A DNA stretch of 64,000 nucleotides from Marinobacter sp. Arc7-DN-1 (GCF_003441595.1 NZ_CP031848.1:1984001-2048000), one strand, 5' to 3'. Positions 32,632-41,568 are shown, counted from the first letter of the stretch. A program made the numbers and translations. Notes: generated by a model not told the origin, from the letters alone.

Positions 32632-34106
32632 CCGACACCGGAAAGAATAACCCTCCTCCCCTGGTGAATCCCCGCGAGATCAACATACCGCTACCGCTGC
32701 CACCAGATCAGCCCCCAGTTGTGCCCCTACCGCTGGAGGCATTACCGGAGCCTCTAAGCGCATTTGTTGCAGATGTGGCAAAACGCCAGCAATGCCCGCC
32801 TGATTACGTGGCAGTGACCGCCCTGTGTGCGCTCTCCGCCGTTGTGGGCAACAAGATTCGGGTTTGCCCAAAGCAGCATGATAACTGGGCAATTGTCCCG
32901 AACCTGTGGGGGGCTGTCGTTGGCGGCCCTGCTTCCAGTAAATCGCCGGCCATGGGTGCCGCAATGGCACCGCTGAAGGATATGGAGCGGGCCGCCTGGC
33001 GGGTATATGAACAGGAAAAGGCAGACTATGAAGCTGCTCTGAAGTTGGCGACCATTGAAGAAAAACAGGCCAATGACAACGCCAAACGGCTGAACAAAAA
33101 GGGGGACAAGGAGGGAGCCTTAGAGGCCCTTAAGTCAGTAGAAAAACCAGAAGAGCCAACGCGGCAACGGCTGATCGTAAACGATGCAACTATTGAGAAG
33201 CTGGGGGAGCTACTGAACGAAAACCCAAACGGCCTTCTGTTGGTGCGTGATGAGCTGGCAGGCTGGCTGTCGAAGCTTAGCGGAGAGGAAGGCCAGGGGG
33301 ACCGGGCTTTTTACCTTGAGTGTTATGACGGGGATGGGCGTTACACCTTCGACCGGATAGGCCGTGGAACCGTCGATATTGAATCAACCACTCTTGCAAT
33401 TATTGGCGGAATTCAGCCGGCCCGGATTGCTCCACTAATTCGCGGGGCCACCCGTGGTACTGACGATGACGGTTTGATTCAACGTGTGCAGCTGGCGGTA
33501 TGGCCGGACATTCCCTCCCGGTTCAAGTGGCACGATGCGCCGCCAGACAAGGATATTTTCAGGGCATACGCTGACTGCTTCCACCGCCTAGCGGCCCTGC
33601 CGAGAGAGGGGAAGCGGGCACGGTTCAACGATGAAGCGCAATCGCTCTTTATCGAATGGATGGAAGAGTTGCAGGCCGAGGCCCGAAGCGGAGACCTTCA
33701 CCCCGTGATAGCTGCCCACCTGGTGAAAATGCCGAAAACCGTATCAGCCCTCAGTTTGATTTTTGAGCTTATCGAAACTGGGGAAACCTCAATTTCTGGT
33801 AAATCACTGGCTATGGCCCTGGAGCTGGCGGACTACCTGAGAAGCCATTCAGAGCGGTTGTACTCAATCGTGAGCAATTCCGCTATCAAAGCGGCAAAGC
33901 TCCTGCTGAAGCGGCAAGACAAACTGCCGTCACCCTTCACGCCTCGCCAGATACAACAGAAAGGATGGTCTGGGCTGTCCGACAAGGATGAAGTTTACGA
34001 TGCCCTGACAGTGCTGCTAGATCATCACCAGATTAAGCGGGAAGCTGTTCCTAATACTGGTGGGCGGCCCTCTATCCGTTTTCATTGGAACACGGGGGCT
34101 ATGTAA
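32628..34106 (+). CDS. DUF3987 (YfjI-like) helicase-like replication protein
   Basis: 492 residues from a GTG start overlapping the primase stop by 4 bp. Proline-rich N-terminus (about 10-45), then the DUF3987 core with a Walker A-like loop GGPASSKSP, a charged coiled region (about 115-180), a Walker B-like LLLVRDELAGWL, and a DDDGLIQR segment. It lacks the canonical GKT, as is usual for this family. Together with the Toprim protein it probably forms the element's replication initiator/helicase. Its last base overlaps the next start (TAATG). Confidence 0.85.
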   Translation: MTDTGKNNPPPLVNPREINIPLPLPPDQPPVVPLPLEALPEPLSAFVADVAKRQQCPPDYVAVTALCALSAVVGNKIRVCPKQHDNWAIVPNLWGAVVGGPASSKSPAMGAAMAPLKDMERAAWRVYEQEKADYEAALKLATIEEKQANDNAKRLNKKGDKEGALEALKSVEKPEEPTRQRLIVNDATIEKLGELLNENPNGLLLVRDELAGWLSKLSGEEGQGDRAFYLECYDGDGRYTFDRIGRGTVDIESTTLAIIGGIQPARIAPLIRGATRGTDDDGLIQRVQLAVWPDIPSRFKWHDAPPDKDIFRAYADCFHRLAALPREGKRARFNDEAQSLFIEWMEELQAEARSGDLHPVIAAHLVKMPKTVSALSLIFELIETGETSISGKSLAMALELADYLRSHSERLYSIVSNSAIKAAKLLLKRQDKLPSPFTPRQIQQKGWSGLSDKDEVYDALTVLLDHHQIKREAVPNTGGRPSIRFHWNTGAM

Positions 34107-34660
34107 TGGGACGCTGGCTTGAACGATTAAAGCAAACCACCCCCGGTGGGGCCACCAGTGAGACAATACAATCAGGGGGCACCATCGAACCTACAGAACC
34201 TACTAAAGCCCCTTCCGTGGGTTTTGTAGGTAGCGTATCCGGGGGTACACCAAAAACAATATCCGTGCACCGTGAGATAGTCAGAGCCTGTAACTTGGCC
34301 GGGCTCTCCCTGCGAGACCTGGAAGCCGGCCTATCTGATGATGACCTGGTAGATATTCGACAAGGGATCGTGACTGCTGAAGTGCTGGCGGACTATGGAA
34401 GGCTGTTCAAGGACCCTGGCTATTTCTGGAAGCGAGACACCAGCCAGCCAGCACCATGGGGTAAAGAAACCAAACACCAAACAATGTCACCAGTAAAGGT
34501 GGAGAAGCCTTCGACCTTCAACGCATGGCCACCACGGAAGCAACATGCTCGGGATCAGTTCATTGATCACGTTATGGATTGTGACTACTGCTACGGCCCT
34601 CGGGACAGATACTGTGAGATCGGCAGCAAGTGGCGGGAGTTCTTCTACTCTCTGAGGTAG
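34106..34660 (+). CDS. Hypothetical protein with embedded DNA inverted repeat and C-terminal Cys cluster
   Basis: 184 residues starting MGRWLERLKQTTPGG, translationally coupled to the DUF3987 gene. Residues about 25-45 read PTEPTKAPSVGFVGSVSGG; the bases encoding this (34189-34234) form an inverted repeat that recurs outside coding sequence in the repeat array. The middle is helical (AGLSLRDLEAGLSDDDL), and the C-terminus has CDYCYGPRDRYC, a possible zinc site. No known family recognised. Similar proline-threonine/FVGFVG stretches are common after primase genes in mobile elements, from memory. Confidence 0.7.
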   Translation: MGRWLERLKQTTPGGATSETIQSGGTIEPTEPTKAPSVGFVGSVSGGTPKTISVHREIVRACNLAGLSLRDLEAGLSDDDLVDIRQGIVTAEVLADYGRLFKDPGYFWKRDTSQPAPWGKETKHQTMSPVKVEKPSTFNAWPPRKQHARDQFIDHVMDCDYCYGPRDRYCEIGSKWREFFYSLR

Positions 34661-35098
34661 GTCCTGAGCCTACCTCCCCCTCCGCCTGGCGAATCTAATC
34701 CCTCCCCCAGTCCATCCACTTCCTTTACCCAAATACCCCCGTCTCTATGGGCACCTCGCTTTATCCTGTTGCCGTTGTCAGTCGTATCGAATACATCCCA
34801 GACCTGACGCCCGGACCATGCTCTTCATAGCCTGACAGCAGGCGCTCTGGCCAAACGCAGATAGGTGAATCAGTTTATCTGACAGATATATTGCGGGTCC
34901 TTCTACGAGGTACAACGCTACACGGGTTGCGCAGACGCGATTTTTTTCTACACATAACAATAACTTAGCCTTCCTTCCTATGATTTTTTTGTGCGTTATT
35001 TAAAGTAACAACACGGACAAGCTCGGAAGCCTTGGGAAGATCAACGGACAGAAACGGATAAACAAAGTAAGGAAGACCAGAAAAATTGAACGATGATC
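34661..35098. other. AT-richer non-coding segment before the repeat array
   Basis: 438 bp with no convincing gene. It opens with pyrimidine-rich sequence including ACCCAAATACCCCC and closes with AT-rich sequence (about 34960-35095) that could hold a promoter or origin. The GC-rich repeats begin at about 35099. No defined element could be assigned. Confidence 0.5.
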
Positions 35099-35412
35099 AA
35101 CGACGCTGAACCGCCCCTGCATCTGGTGATGATCCCGCCAGCGGCTGGGGGTACCTGCCCCAGTCCGGGCCGGTGCTGGCGGTTCCACCGTCTGCCATTG
35201 CCCTGACACCGGGAGCCGGCCTCCCGCTGCTGCTGACCTTCAGGCACGGGAGCAGGCCACCTGCCCGCCCGCCAGCTGCTGGCGGTTCCACCGCCTGCCG
35301 TTGCCCTGGTACGGGGAATCGGCCTCCTGCTGCCCCTGCTGACCTTCCGGCACGGGATCAAGCCACCGGCCTGCCCGCCAGCCGCTGGGCTCCAGTCACA
35401 GCGAATTCCCCT
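35099..35412. repeat. GC-rich modular repeat block 2
   Basis: Begins with the shared CTGGTGATGATCCCGCCAG module and continues into GGTTCCACCGCC and GGCACGGGATCAAGCC modules that also occur within the 822-bp tandem unit. It ends in an AT-rich spacer (35413-35510) that contains GGGTTTTGTAGGTTTTGTA at about 35458, related to the inverted repeat in the 34106 gene. Confidence 0.75.
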
Positions 35413-35510
35413 TAGCGCCATAGACTAGGAACCACTTAATTTATAACAATAAAAAGGGTTTTGTAGGTTTTGTATGTATTTATATATTACTAATCAACAA
35501 TCCACTTTTT

Positions 35511-37253
35511 CAGGCCACCGCCCTGCCCGCCAGCCGGAGGGCCGCTCCCGGTTCCCTGCTGCCCGCCAGCTGCTGAACCGCCCCTGTACCTGGTGATGAT
35601 CCCGCCAGCTGCTGGGGTATCTCAGGCCGGGCCGGGTGCCATTTGCCAAAGTCCGCCAGCGGCTCAAGGTACCTGCCCCAGTCTGGCCCTGTGCTGGCTG
35701 TTCACTGCCCTGCCATTGCCCTGACACCGGGAGCCGGCCTCCCGCTGCTGCTGACCTTCAGGCACGGGAGCAGGCCACCTGCCCGCCCGCCAGCTGCTGA
35801 GCTACCCTGTTCCTGGTGATGATCTGCCACCGCTGGGGGTACCTGGGACGGGCCGGCTGTCCGCCCTGCCTGCCACCTGCGGAAGCCCGCCAGCGGCTGG
35901 GGGTATTTCAAGCCGGACCGTTGCTGGCGGTTCCACCGCCTGCCGTTGCCCTGGTACGGGGAATCGGCCTCCTGCTGCCCCTGCTGACCTTCCGGCACGG
36001 GATCAAGCCACCGGCCTGCCCGCCAGCCTGAGGGCCGCTACCGGTTACCTGCTGTCCGCCAGCTGCTGAAACCGCCCTGTACCTGGTGATGATCCGCTGC
36101 CGCTGGTGCGCCCCTGCTTTTGGCGTGACCCCCGGATATGCTACCTACAAAACCCACGGAAGGGGCTTTAGTAGGTTCTGTAGGTTTGCGATATACGACC
36201 GGCCCGCAAGTACTCCAACGGCTGGGGGTACCTACCCCAGTCCGGGCTAGTGCTGGCGGTTCACTGCCCTGCTGTTGCCCTGACACTGGGAGCCGGCCTC
36301 TTGCTGTCGCTGCTGGCCTCCCGGCACGGGATCAGGCCACCGCCCTGCCCGCCAGCCGGAGGGCCGCTCCCGGTTCCCTGCTGCCCGCCAGCTGCTGAAC
36401 CGCCCCTGTACCTGGTGATGATCCCGCCAGCTGCTGGGGTATCTCAGGCCGGGCCGGGTGCCATTTGCCAAAGTCCGCCAGCGGCTCAAGGTACCTGCCC
36501 CAGTCTGGCCCTGTGCTGGCTGTTCACTGCCCTGCCATTGCCCTGACACCGGGAGCCGGCCTCCCGCTGCTGCTGACCTTCAGGCACGGGAGCAGGCCAC
36601 CTGCCCGCCCGCCAGCTGCTGAGCTACCCTGTTCCTGGTGATGATCTGCCACCGCTGGGGGTACCTGGGACGGGCCGGCTGTCCGCCCTGCCTGCCACCT
36701 GCGGAAGCCCGCCAGCGGCTGGGGGTATTTCAAGCCGGACCGTTGCTGGCGGTTCCACCGCCTGCCGTTGCCCTGGTACGGGGAATCGGCCTCCTGCTGC
36801 CCCTGCTGACCTTCCGGCACGGGATCAAGCCACCGGCCTGCCCGCCAGCCTGAGGGCCGCTACCGGTTACCTGCTGTCCGCCAGCTGCTGAAACCGCCCT
36901 GTACCTGGTGATGATCCGCTGCCGCTGGTGCGCCCCTGCTTTTGGCGTGACCCCCGGATATGCTACCTACAAAACCCACGGAAGGGGCTTTAGTAGGTTC
37001 TGTAGGTTTGCGATATACGACCGGCCCGCAAGTACTCCAGCGGCTGGGGGTACCTACCCCAGTCCGGGCTAGTGCTGGCGGTTCACTGCCCTGCTGTTGC
37101 CCTGACACTGGGAGCCGGCCTCTTGCTGTCGCTGCTGGCCTCCCGGCACGGGATCAGGCCACCGCCCTGCCCGCCAGCCGGAGGGCCGCTCCCGGTTCCC
37201 TGCTGCCCGCCAGCTGCTGAACCGCCCCTGTACCTGGTGATGATCCCGCCAGC
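35511..37253. repeat. 822-bp tandem direct repeat (2.1 copies)
   Basis: Copy 1 is 35511-36332, copy 2 is 36333-37154 and a partial third copy is 37155-37253, each starting CAGGCCACCGCCCTGCCCGC. Copies 1 and 2 appear identical except for at least one substitution (about 36220, A in copy 1 and G in copy 2). Each unit holds several GC-rich modules and one inverted copy of the FVGFVG-coding inverted repeat (36140-36190 and 36962-37012). Near-identity implies recent duplication or ongoing homogenisation. Confidence 0.9.
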
Positions 37254-37463
37254 CGTTGGGAGTATCTCAGGCCGGGCCGGCCTCTGGCGGGCGCTTCTTC
37301 TCCTGACGTTGCTCCAGTGCCGGGAGCCGGTCTCCCATTGTCGCTGCTGTCCTGCCCGCCAGCCGCTTCCGGGATAAACACAAAGAACGCGGGAATACAG
37401 AAAGCAGGGGGCCTTTTAGTGTTAAACCGGGGCAGCTTTTAGACTATTCGGAAGGGGCGGAAA

Positions 37464-40220
37464 ATGGCGGACCTAAGCAAGACAGTAGAAATCATCTTTG
37501 GCGGGACTGACAAAACCGCCGGAGCGATTACTTCAGTAGGGCGGAACCTTGATGCTTTATCAAACCGTGTCGGAAATATAACCGGGCCGCTGGCAGGGGT
37601 TACAGATAGTATTCTTAAGCTAGATGCAGCTTTGGCAGCTTTAGGAGTGGCCGCTCTGGCGTTTGCCACCAAAGAAGCGATTACCTTTGAAGCTGCATTG
37701 ATTGACCTGCAAAAGGTCATGGGTGAAGGCGAGGGAAACGCGAAGGATTATGCGGACCAGTTCAGCCAACTATCCAGCCGGTTCGGTGTCGATGCTGGAG
37801 CGATAATCCAAAGTACCGCCGATTTCAGGCAGGCGGGCTATGATATTGAAGAATCGCTATCTCTGGTTGAACAGTCACTGCTAGCGGTAAACGCCGCTGA
37901 TCTCACTACGAAACAATCCAGCGAACTGCTGATTGGTACCTTGGCGGGCTTTCAGGCTCCGGCTTCAGAAGCGGCAAACCTGTTAGATGTATTAAATGGG
38001 GTGTCGAATCAGGCCGGGGCCTCAGTAGAGCAACTCGGAGAAGGCTTTAAGATTCTGAGCCCAATTGCTAAAACGCTGGGGCTATCTTTTGAAGAAACAG
38101 CGGCCCTGCTGACACCGGTTGTTGAAGTAACCCGCTCGGGCTCTGAATCCGCGAACGCTCTGAAAACGGCAATCAGCAATCTGATTAAGCCTACCAAGGA
38201 ACGCAAGGAACTATTAGAGCAGGAACTTGGCATTCAACTTGAAGTGAACGGCCAACGCCGGGACACAAAAGACGTTCTCTATGATCTGATTGATGCAACT
38301 CAAGGCCTCGACAACACCGAAAAACAGCGGGTTGCAACGGTGATTGCCGGTGCTGAGCAGATGAGCCGATTTCTTGCAGTACTCAACGGGGCGGAGCGCT
38401 CAGAAGAAATACTAAAGGTAGCGCTGAATGCTGGCGGTTCAGCCCTGGCGGAATTCCAGACCAAAACAGAATCCGCTCAGTTCGCACTTAAGCAACTGAG
38501 AGCGGCCTTTACCACTGCCGCTGCTACTGCCGGCCTTGAATATATCGACCAGACCAAAGCAGTTACTGAAGCAACTACGAACCTGGTGGATTCATTCCGG
38601 CAAGCCGCGCAAGGGGAAAATGCTGATGTGCTATTTGATGCTCTGAGGGGCGGTCTTGAGTCTTTCGCGGAACAAGTAAACATTATTGCGGAAAATCTGC
38701 CGGAAGCCTTTGAAGGTCTCGACTTCTCGCAGCTGCTAACTGCCTTCGACGGGCTTAGCGATGAACTGGGAGACGCCTTTGAGGCGGTCTTCGGCACGGT
38801 TGATCTCTCAACGGTTGAGGGGCTAGAAAGTGCACTTCAGAAAGTCGTTGACGCCTTCACCGCCCTGGTGAACATATCGTCCGGAATTGTTAGTGGTCTT
38901 GAACCACTCTTCTCGGCAATTGGTACCGGCATTCAGGAATTCCAAGACCTTGATGCGGCCACACAACAAAGCGTCGGGGAGTTGCTGGGCATTGCGAAAG
39001 CAATTGATACCGTATTGCCCGCCCTGAGCGCCCTTGGTGGTGGTCTGGAGTCAGTCGGTAATGGCATGGTAGCGCTGGCAGGGGTGCAAGGGTTCAAGGC
39101 GATACTCGGCAACCTCGGGAGCATTCAGGGAATAGCATCTTCAGCTGGTAAAGGCGGGTTGATTGGCTTGGCCCTAGCTGGCGGGTATGGGGTAGGAAAA
39201 CTGATTAACGCATACGTTATTGAACCGATGGAGAAGGCATTTGGGACTTCTATTGGCTCTTGGCTGTATGAGCAATTCAACGCGGAAGAAATAGAGAAGA
39301 TTAAAAAGGAGCTTGCGCCCCTCACTGAATCAGAAAAGAAACTTGCGAAAGAAACAGGCGAACTGAAGCAGCTGAATGACCGATTGGCGGATGCCCTAGA
39401 TAATACGAAACAGGCCGCTGAACTGGATACAGAAGCCCTGAATAAACGGGCCGCTGAGCTGGTGAGGAATGCGAACCAGCAAGACAAGTTCAATAATTCC
39501 TTGGAGGAATTTACAGGGAGCCAGCGCAAAGCAACGAACGCGGTAGACGATCTAAACAACCGTGTTGAACGCAGCGGGGGTGCCCTGGGTGAAGTAGGAG
39601 ACACTACAAGGAAACTGGCAGAAGACAATAAGAGCCTGGTTCTCGGATACGATGAAGCAACCGGAAAAGTAAATAGCTGGACTGGTGGTGTGATTCGCTC
39701 CAATAAAAGCCTCGATGATGCAGCGGAGAAAACACGAAAGGTCATTAATGAGACAGCGGACTATCGCTTAGAGCTTGAAAAAATAGACAGCAACGAACGA
39801 ATCAAAAGAATTGAAGCCGTTGTTTCTCTGGATATTGCAGAAGTCGAGGCTAATGCAGATAAAGTGGTTGCGCTGGCCCAGTCCATTGGTAAGGCTTTCA
39901 CAGACTCAACGGGGCTAATTGAAAAGCTGTTTGGTGGATACGATGACGCGAGTAGATCGACTCAGATTGACCTATCAAAGCAGATTCGTAAAGAGAATGA
40001 GCTTAGAGAAAAAGCCTTCGAACTTCAGGAAAAAATGACGAAAGCGGAAATTGATTACATAAAGGAAAAAACGCGACAGCTCTCGAAAGGTGATGCAATC
40101 ATAAAGGTCGATGGTGATGGCCTCGCCCCCCACTTGGAAGCCTTCATGTTTGAGATTCTGGAACGCATTCAGGCGCGAGTTAACGCCGAGGGTGAAGAGA
40201 TGTTACTTGGCCTAAGGTGA
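37464..40220 (+). CDS. Phage tail tape-measure protein (lone)
   Basis: 918 residues from MADLSKTVEIIFGG with a GGGGCGG ribosome site. The N-terminal region (about 70-340) matches the TP901-type tape-measure domain, with FEAALIDLQKVMGEG, SQLSSRFGVDAGAI and AAALLTPVVEVTRSGSESAN. A hydrophobic Gly/Ala-rich region lies at about 535-590, and charged coiled-coil sequence fills about 610-900. In phages the protein sets tail length and helps DNA injection. Here no other virion gene accompanies it. It may replace or modify a helper phage's tape measure, or have been repurposed; both are inference. The frame is intact, which argues against mere decay. Confidence 0.88.
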   Translation: MADLSKTVEIIFGGTDKTAGAITSVGRNLDALSNRVGNITGPLAGVTDSILKLDAALAALGVAALAFATKEAITFEAALIDLQKVMGEGEGNAKDYADQFSQLSSRFGVDAGAIIQSTADFRQAGYDIEESLSLVEQSLLAVNAADLTTKQSSELLIGTLAGFQAPASEAANLLDVLNGVSNQAGASVEQLGEGFKILSPIAKTLGLSFEETAALLTPVVEVTRSGSESANALKTAISNLIKPTKERKELLEQELGIQLEVNGQRRDTKDVLYDLIDATQGLDNTEKQRVATVIAGAEQMSRFLAVLNGAERSEEILKVALNAGGSALAEFQTKTESAQFALKQLRAAFTTAAATAGLEYIDQTKAVTEATTNLVDSFRQAAQGENADVLFDALRGGLESFAEQVNIIAENLPEAFEGLDFSQLLTAFDGLSDELGDAFEAVFGTVDLSTVEGLESALQKVVDAFTALVNISSGIVSGLEPLFSAIGTGIQEFQDLDAATQQSVGELLGIAKAIDTVLPALSALGGGLESVGNGMVALAGVQGFKAILGNLGSIQGIASSAGKGGLIGLALAGGYGVGKLINAYVIEPMEKAFGTSIGSWLYEQFNAEEIEKIKKELAPLTESEKKLAKETGELKQLNDRLADALDNTKQAAELDTEALNKRAAELVRNANQQDKFNNSLEEFTGSQRKATNAVDDLNNRVERSGGALGEVGDTTRKLAEDNKSLVLGYDEATGKVNSWTGGVIRSNKSLDDAAEKTRKVINETADYRLELEKIDSNERIKRIEAVVSLDIAEVEANADKVVALAQSIGKAFTDSTGLIEKLFGGYDDASRSTQIDLSKQIRKENELREKAFELQEKMTKAEIDYIKEKTRQLSKGDAIIKVDGDGLAPHLEAFMFEILERIQARVNAEGEEMLLGLR

Positions 40221-40246
40221 ACATCTGAACTTTGACTGGAAACAGT

Positions 40247-40489
40247 ATGGCAATCGAACAGCTGAAGAAAAGATATGCAAACCATCCCTTGGGGACGGCG
40301 CTTCAGGAGCTTGATAAAGCAACTGATATAAACATGCTGCATAGAGTTTATATATCAGCAAAGACCATGGTTCTCTTACTGAAATATCAAACGGAATTAA
40401 CGGAATCCGAAGCAAAGACACTAGACGAATACATTGAAAGCCGAATAACAGTCTTTCAGCCCGGAGGCAATCAGAGCAATTATTCATAA
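40247..40489 (+). CDS. Small protein paired with the tape-measure gene
   Basis: 80 residues starting MAIEQLKKRYANHPLGTALQ, 26 bp after the tape-measure stop and probably co-transcribed. It is predicted mostly helical (QELDKATDINMLHRVYISAKTMVLLLKYQ). The size and position resemble tail-assembly chaperones or cognate partners, but no family is recognised and a weak ribosome site precedes it. Confidence 0.6.
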   Translation: MAIEQLKKRYANHPLGTALQELDKATDINMLHRVYISAKTMVLLLKYQTELTESEAKTLDEYIESRITVFQPGGNQSNYS

Positions 40490-40512
40490 CGGGATCAGGT
40501 GCCCCATATTCT

Positions 40513-41015
40513 AAACCGCCCTGTACCTGGTGATGATCCCGCCAGCCGTTGGGGGTATCTCAAGCCGGGCCGGTGTTGCAGGTGCAGGGCGCTTGCCCAG
40601 TCTAGCCGGCGGCCAGCAAGTACCCCCCCGACTCTTTATATTCCTTTTAGATATATGCTGAAATTCTAGTGAACGGATTTTGCTTATATCTATAACATAA
40701 TGTTTATTAAAAATAAAAACTGCACAATTACGGCAAGAATAAGATTTATGCAAAAACCGGGCTAAGAATATTTTGATCTATAAACAAGCGAAGACACTTT
40801 TCCTGTGCTGCTGTTCCTGGCGTACACCTGCCGCCCTGGCAGATACCCCCAGACCGTGACCCTGCTGGCGGCCATGCCGTTGCCCTGATACCGGGAACCG
40901 CTCTCCGGCTGTCCTTGTTGGCCTCCGGCCATAGGATCAGACCACCGGGCCACCGACTTACCTGAAGGCAGCTCCCGGCTGAACGCTTCTGTTCCTGGTG
41001 AGATCCGCACCACCT
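40513..41015. repeat. GC-rich modular repeat block 3 with AT-rich centre
   Basis: One module copy (CTGGTGATGATCCCGCCAG plus TTGGGGGTATCTCAAG) at about 40520-40575, then AT-rich sequence (about 40630-40800), then diverged repeat sequence (40805-41015) with relatives of the GGGAACCG and GGCCTCC modules and a CTGGTGAGATCCG variant. No gene is evident. Confidence 0.65.
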
Positions 41016-41103
41016 ATAACCAATGATGCAGAAAAAATAATTTCTACGGTTGCACCTAAGGATTTTGGCAGTTTTCAGAGCGGTTAAGGTACGACCAAAT
41101 CAA

Positions 41104-41142
41104 GGGGTATGGCTTCGATGATGGGGGTATTTATGGGGGTAT
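41104..41142. repeat. Candidate integrase arm-type repeats near attR
   Basis: Three direct copies of GGGGTAT/GGGGGTAT (41104-41110, 41123-41130, 41135-41142), about 65-100 bp inside attR. Matching motifs, GGGGTAC and TACCCCC, lie inside attL at 28443-28491. This spacing is typical of integrase arm sites; binding is inferred. Confidence 0.5.
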
Positions 41143-41206
41143 AAAGAAAACTACAATTCATATTAAATGTTTAATATCATTGTCTTACATGCGTTACGGC
41201 ATTGGA

Positions 41207-41221
41207 CGCCGTCTCCACCAA
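41207..41221. repeat. attR core of the ssrA-integrated island
   Basis: Identical 15-bp copy of the tmRNA 3' end (CGCCGTCTCCACCAA). The sequence 5' to it differs from ssrA, so it is a displaced att end and not a second tmRNA. Confidence 0.9.
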
Positions 41222-41265
41222 CCAAGAGTTTCAGGATGTCCAGCGAGATCCACTGAAACGCCCTA

Positions 41266-41287
41266 AAGCCCCGGAAACGGGGCTTTT
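41266..41287 (+). terminator. Terminator after attR
   Basis: AAGCCCC/GGGGCTTTTTT hairpin with a short loop and T-run, about 45 bp beyond attR. It is probably the terminator that originally followed ssrA or belongs to the next island. Confidence 0.75.
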
Positions 41288-41289
41288 TT

Positions 41290-41568
41290 ATGCCTTTCTG
41301 GTCCAAAAGAGTGTCAAAATTAATCGAGAGTGCATACGTCTACCCCGAGAAACAGGCTTTCCTCGAGTTCGCCAAGCACCTAAAAGGCGTGAACGCAGTG
41401 GTTATGTGTAGATCTCAACGGAAGCCATTCCTGCCTCTCAAATACGAACAAGTAGGGGATCTGCGATATGAGCAGGAATACACCGTTTCCCGTATCGGCG
41501 AGGATCTACAGGTATCTCTGAGCGGCAATCGCACCAAAGAGCTTCTGCCTTGGCATCTCGTCAAATAG
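41290..41568 (+). CDS. Hypothetical protein downstream of attR
   Basis: 92 residues from MPFWSKRVSKLIESAYVYPE, starting immediately after a terminator T-run, which makes this start doubtful. Charged, with no motif or family recognised. It could be a real small gene of the defence region or a remnant. Between its stop and hsdM (41569-41736) nothing else is seen. Confidence 0.4.
   Translation: MPFWSKRVSKLIESAYVYPEKQAFLEFAKHLKGVNAVVMCRSQRKPFLPLKYEQVGDLRYEQEYTVSRIGEDLQVSLSGNRTKELLPWHLVK

Larger units (their letters stand above)
28317..41221. mobile_element. 12.9-kb ssrA-integrated satellite-like genomic island carrying a lone tape-measure gene
   Basis: Bounded by 15-bp direct repeats at ssrA. 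Content, all on the plus strand: integrase, two small unknown proteins, a GC-rich repeat block, AlpA-type regulator, unknown protein, Toprim primase-like protein, DUF3987 protein, unknown Zn-like protein, a 2.3-kb repeat region, tape-measure protein, an 81-codon ORF and more repeats. There are no capsid, terminase, portal, conjugation or other tail genes. The replication and integration module fits a phage satellite or related integrative element; mobilisation by a helper phage is an inference. Confidence 0.85.

Noticed and set aside
34778..34960. 60-codon minus-strand frame in the gap before the repeats
   Set aside because: No ribosome site, no family resemblance and opposite to all island genes.
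30655..37253. CRISPR array or integron attC cassette array
   Set aside because: The repeats are long, irregular modules without constant short repeats or spacers, and the inverted ends GGCGGTTCA/TGAACCGCC do not fit the attC core GTTRRRY.
35494..37381. Many overlapping open frames on both strands in the repeat array
   Set aside because: High GC removes stop codons; the frames repeat with the 822-bp unit, have biased Pro/Gly/Arg composition and no good starts, so I treat the region as non-coding.
41207..41221. Second partial tmRNA gene
   Set aside because: Only the 15-bp att core matches; the upstream sequence is unrelated to the tmRNA tRNA-like domain.
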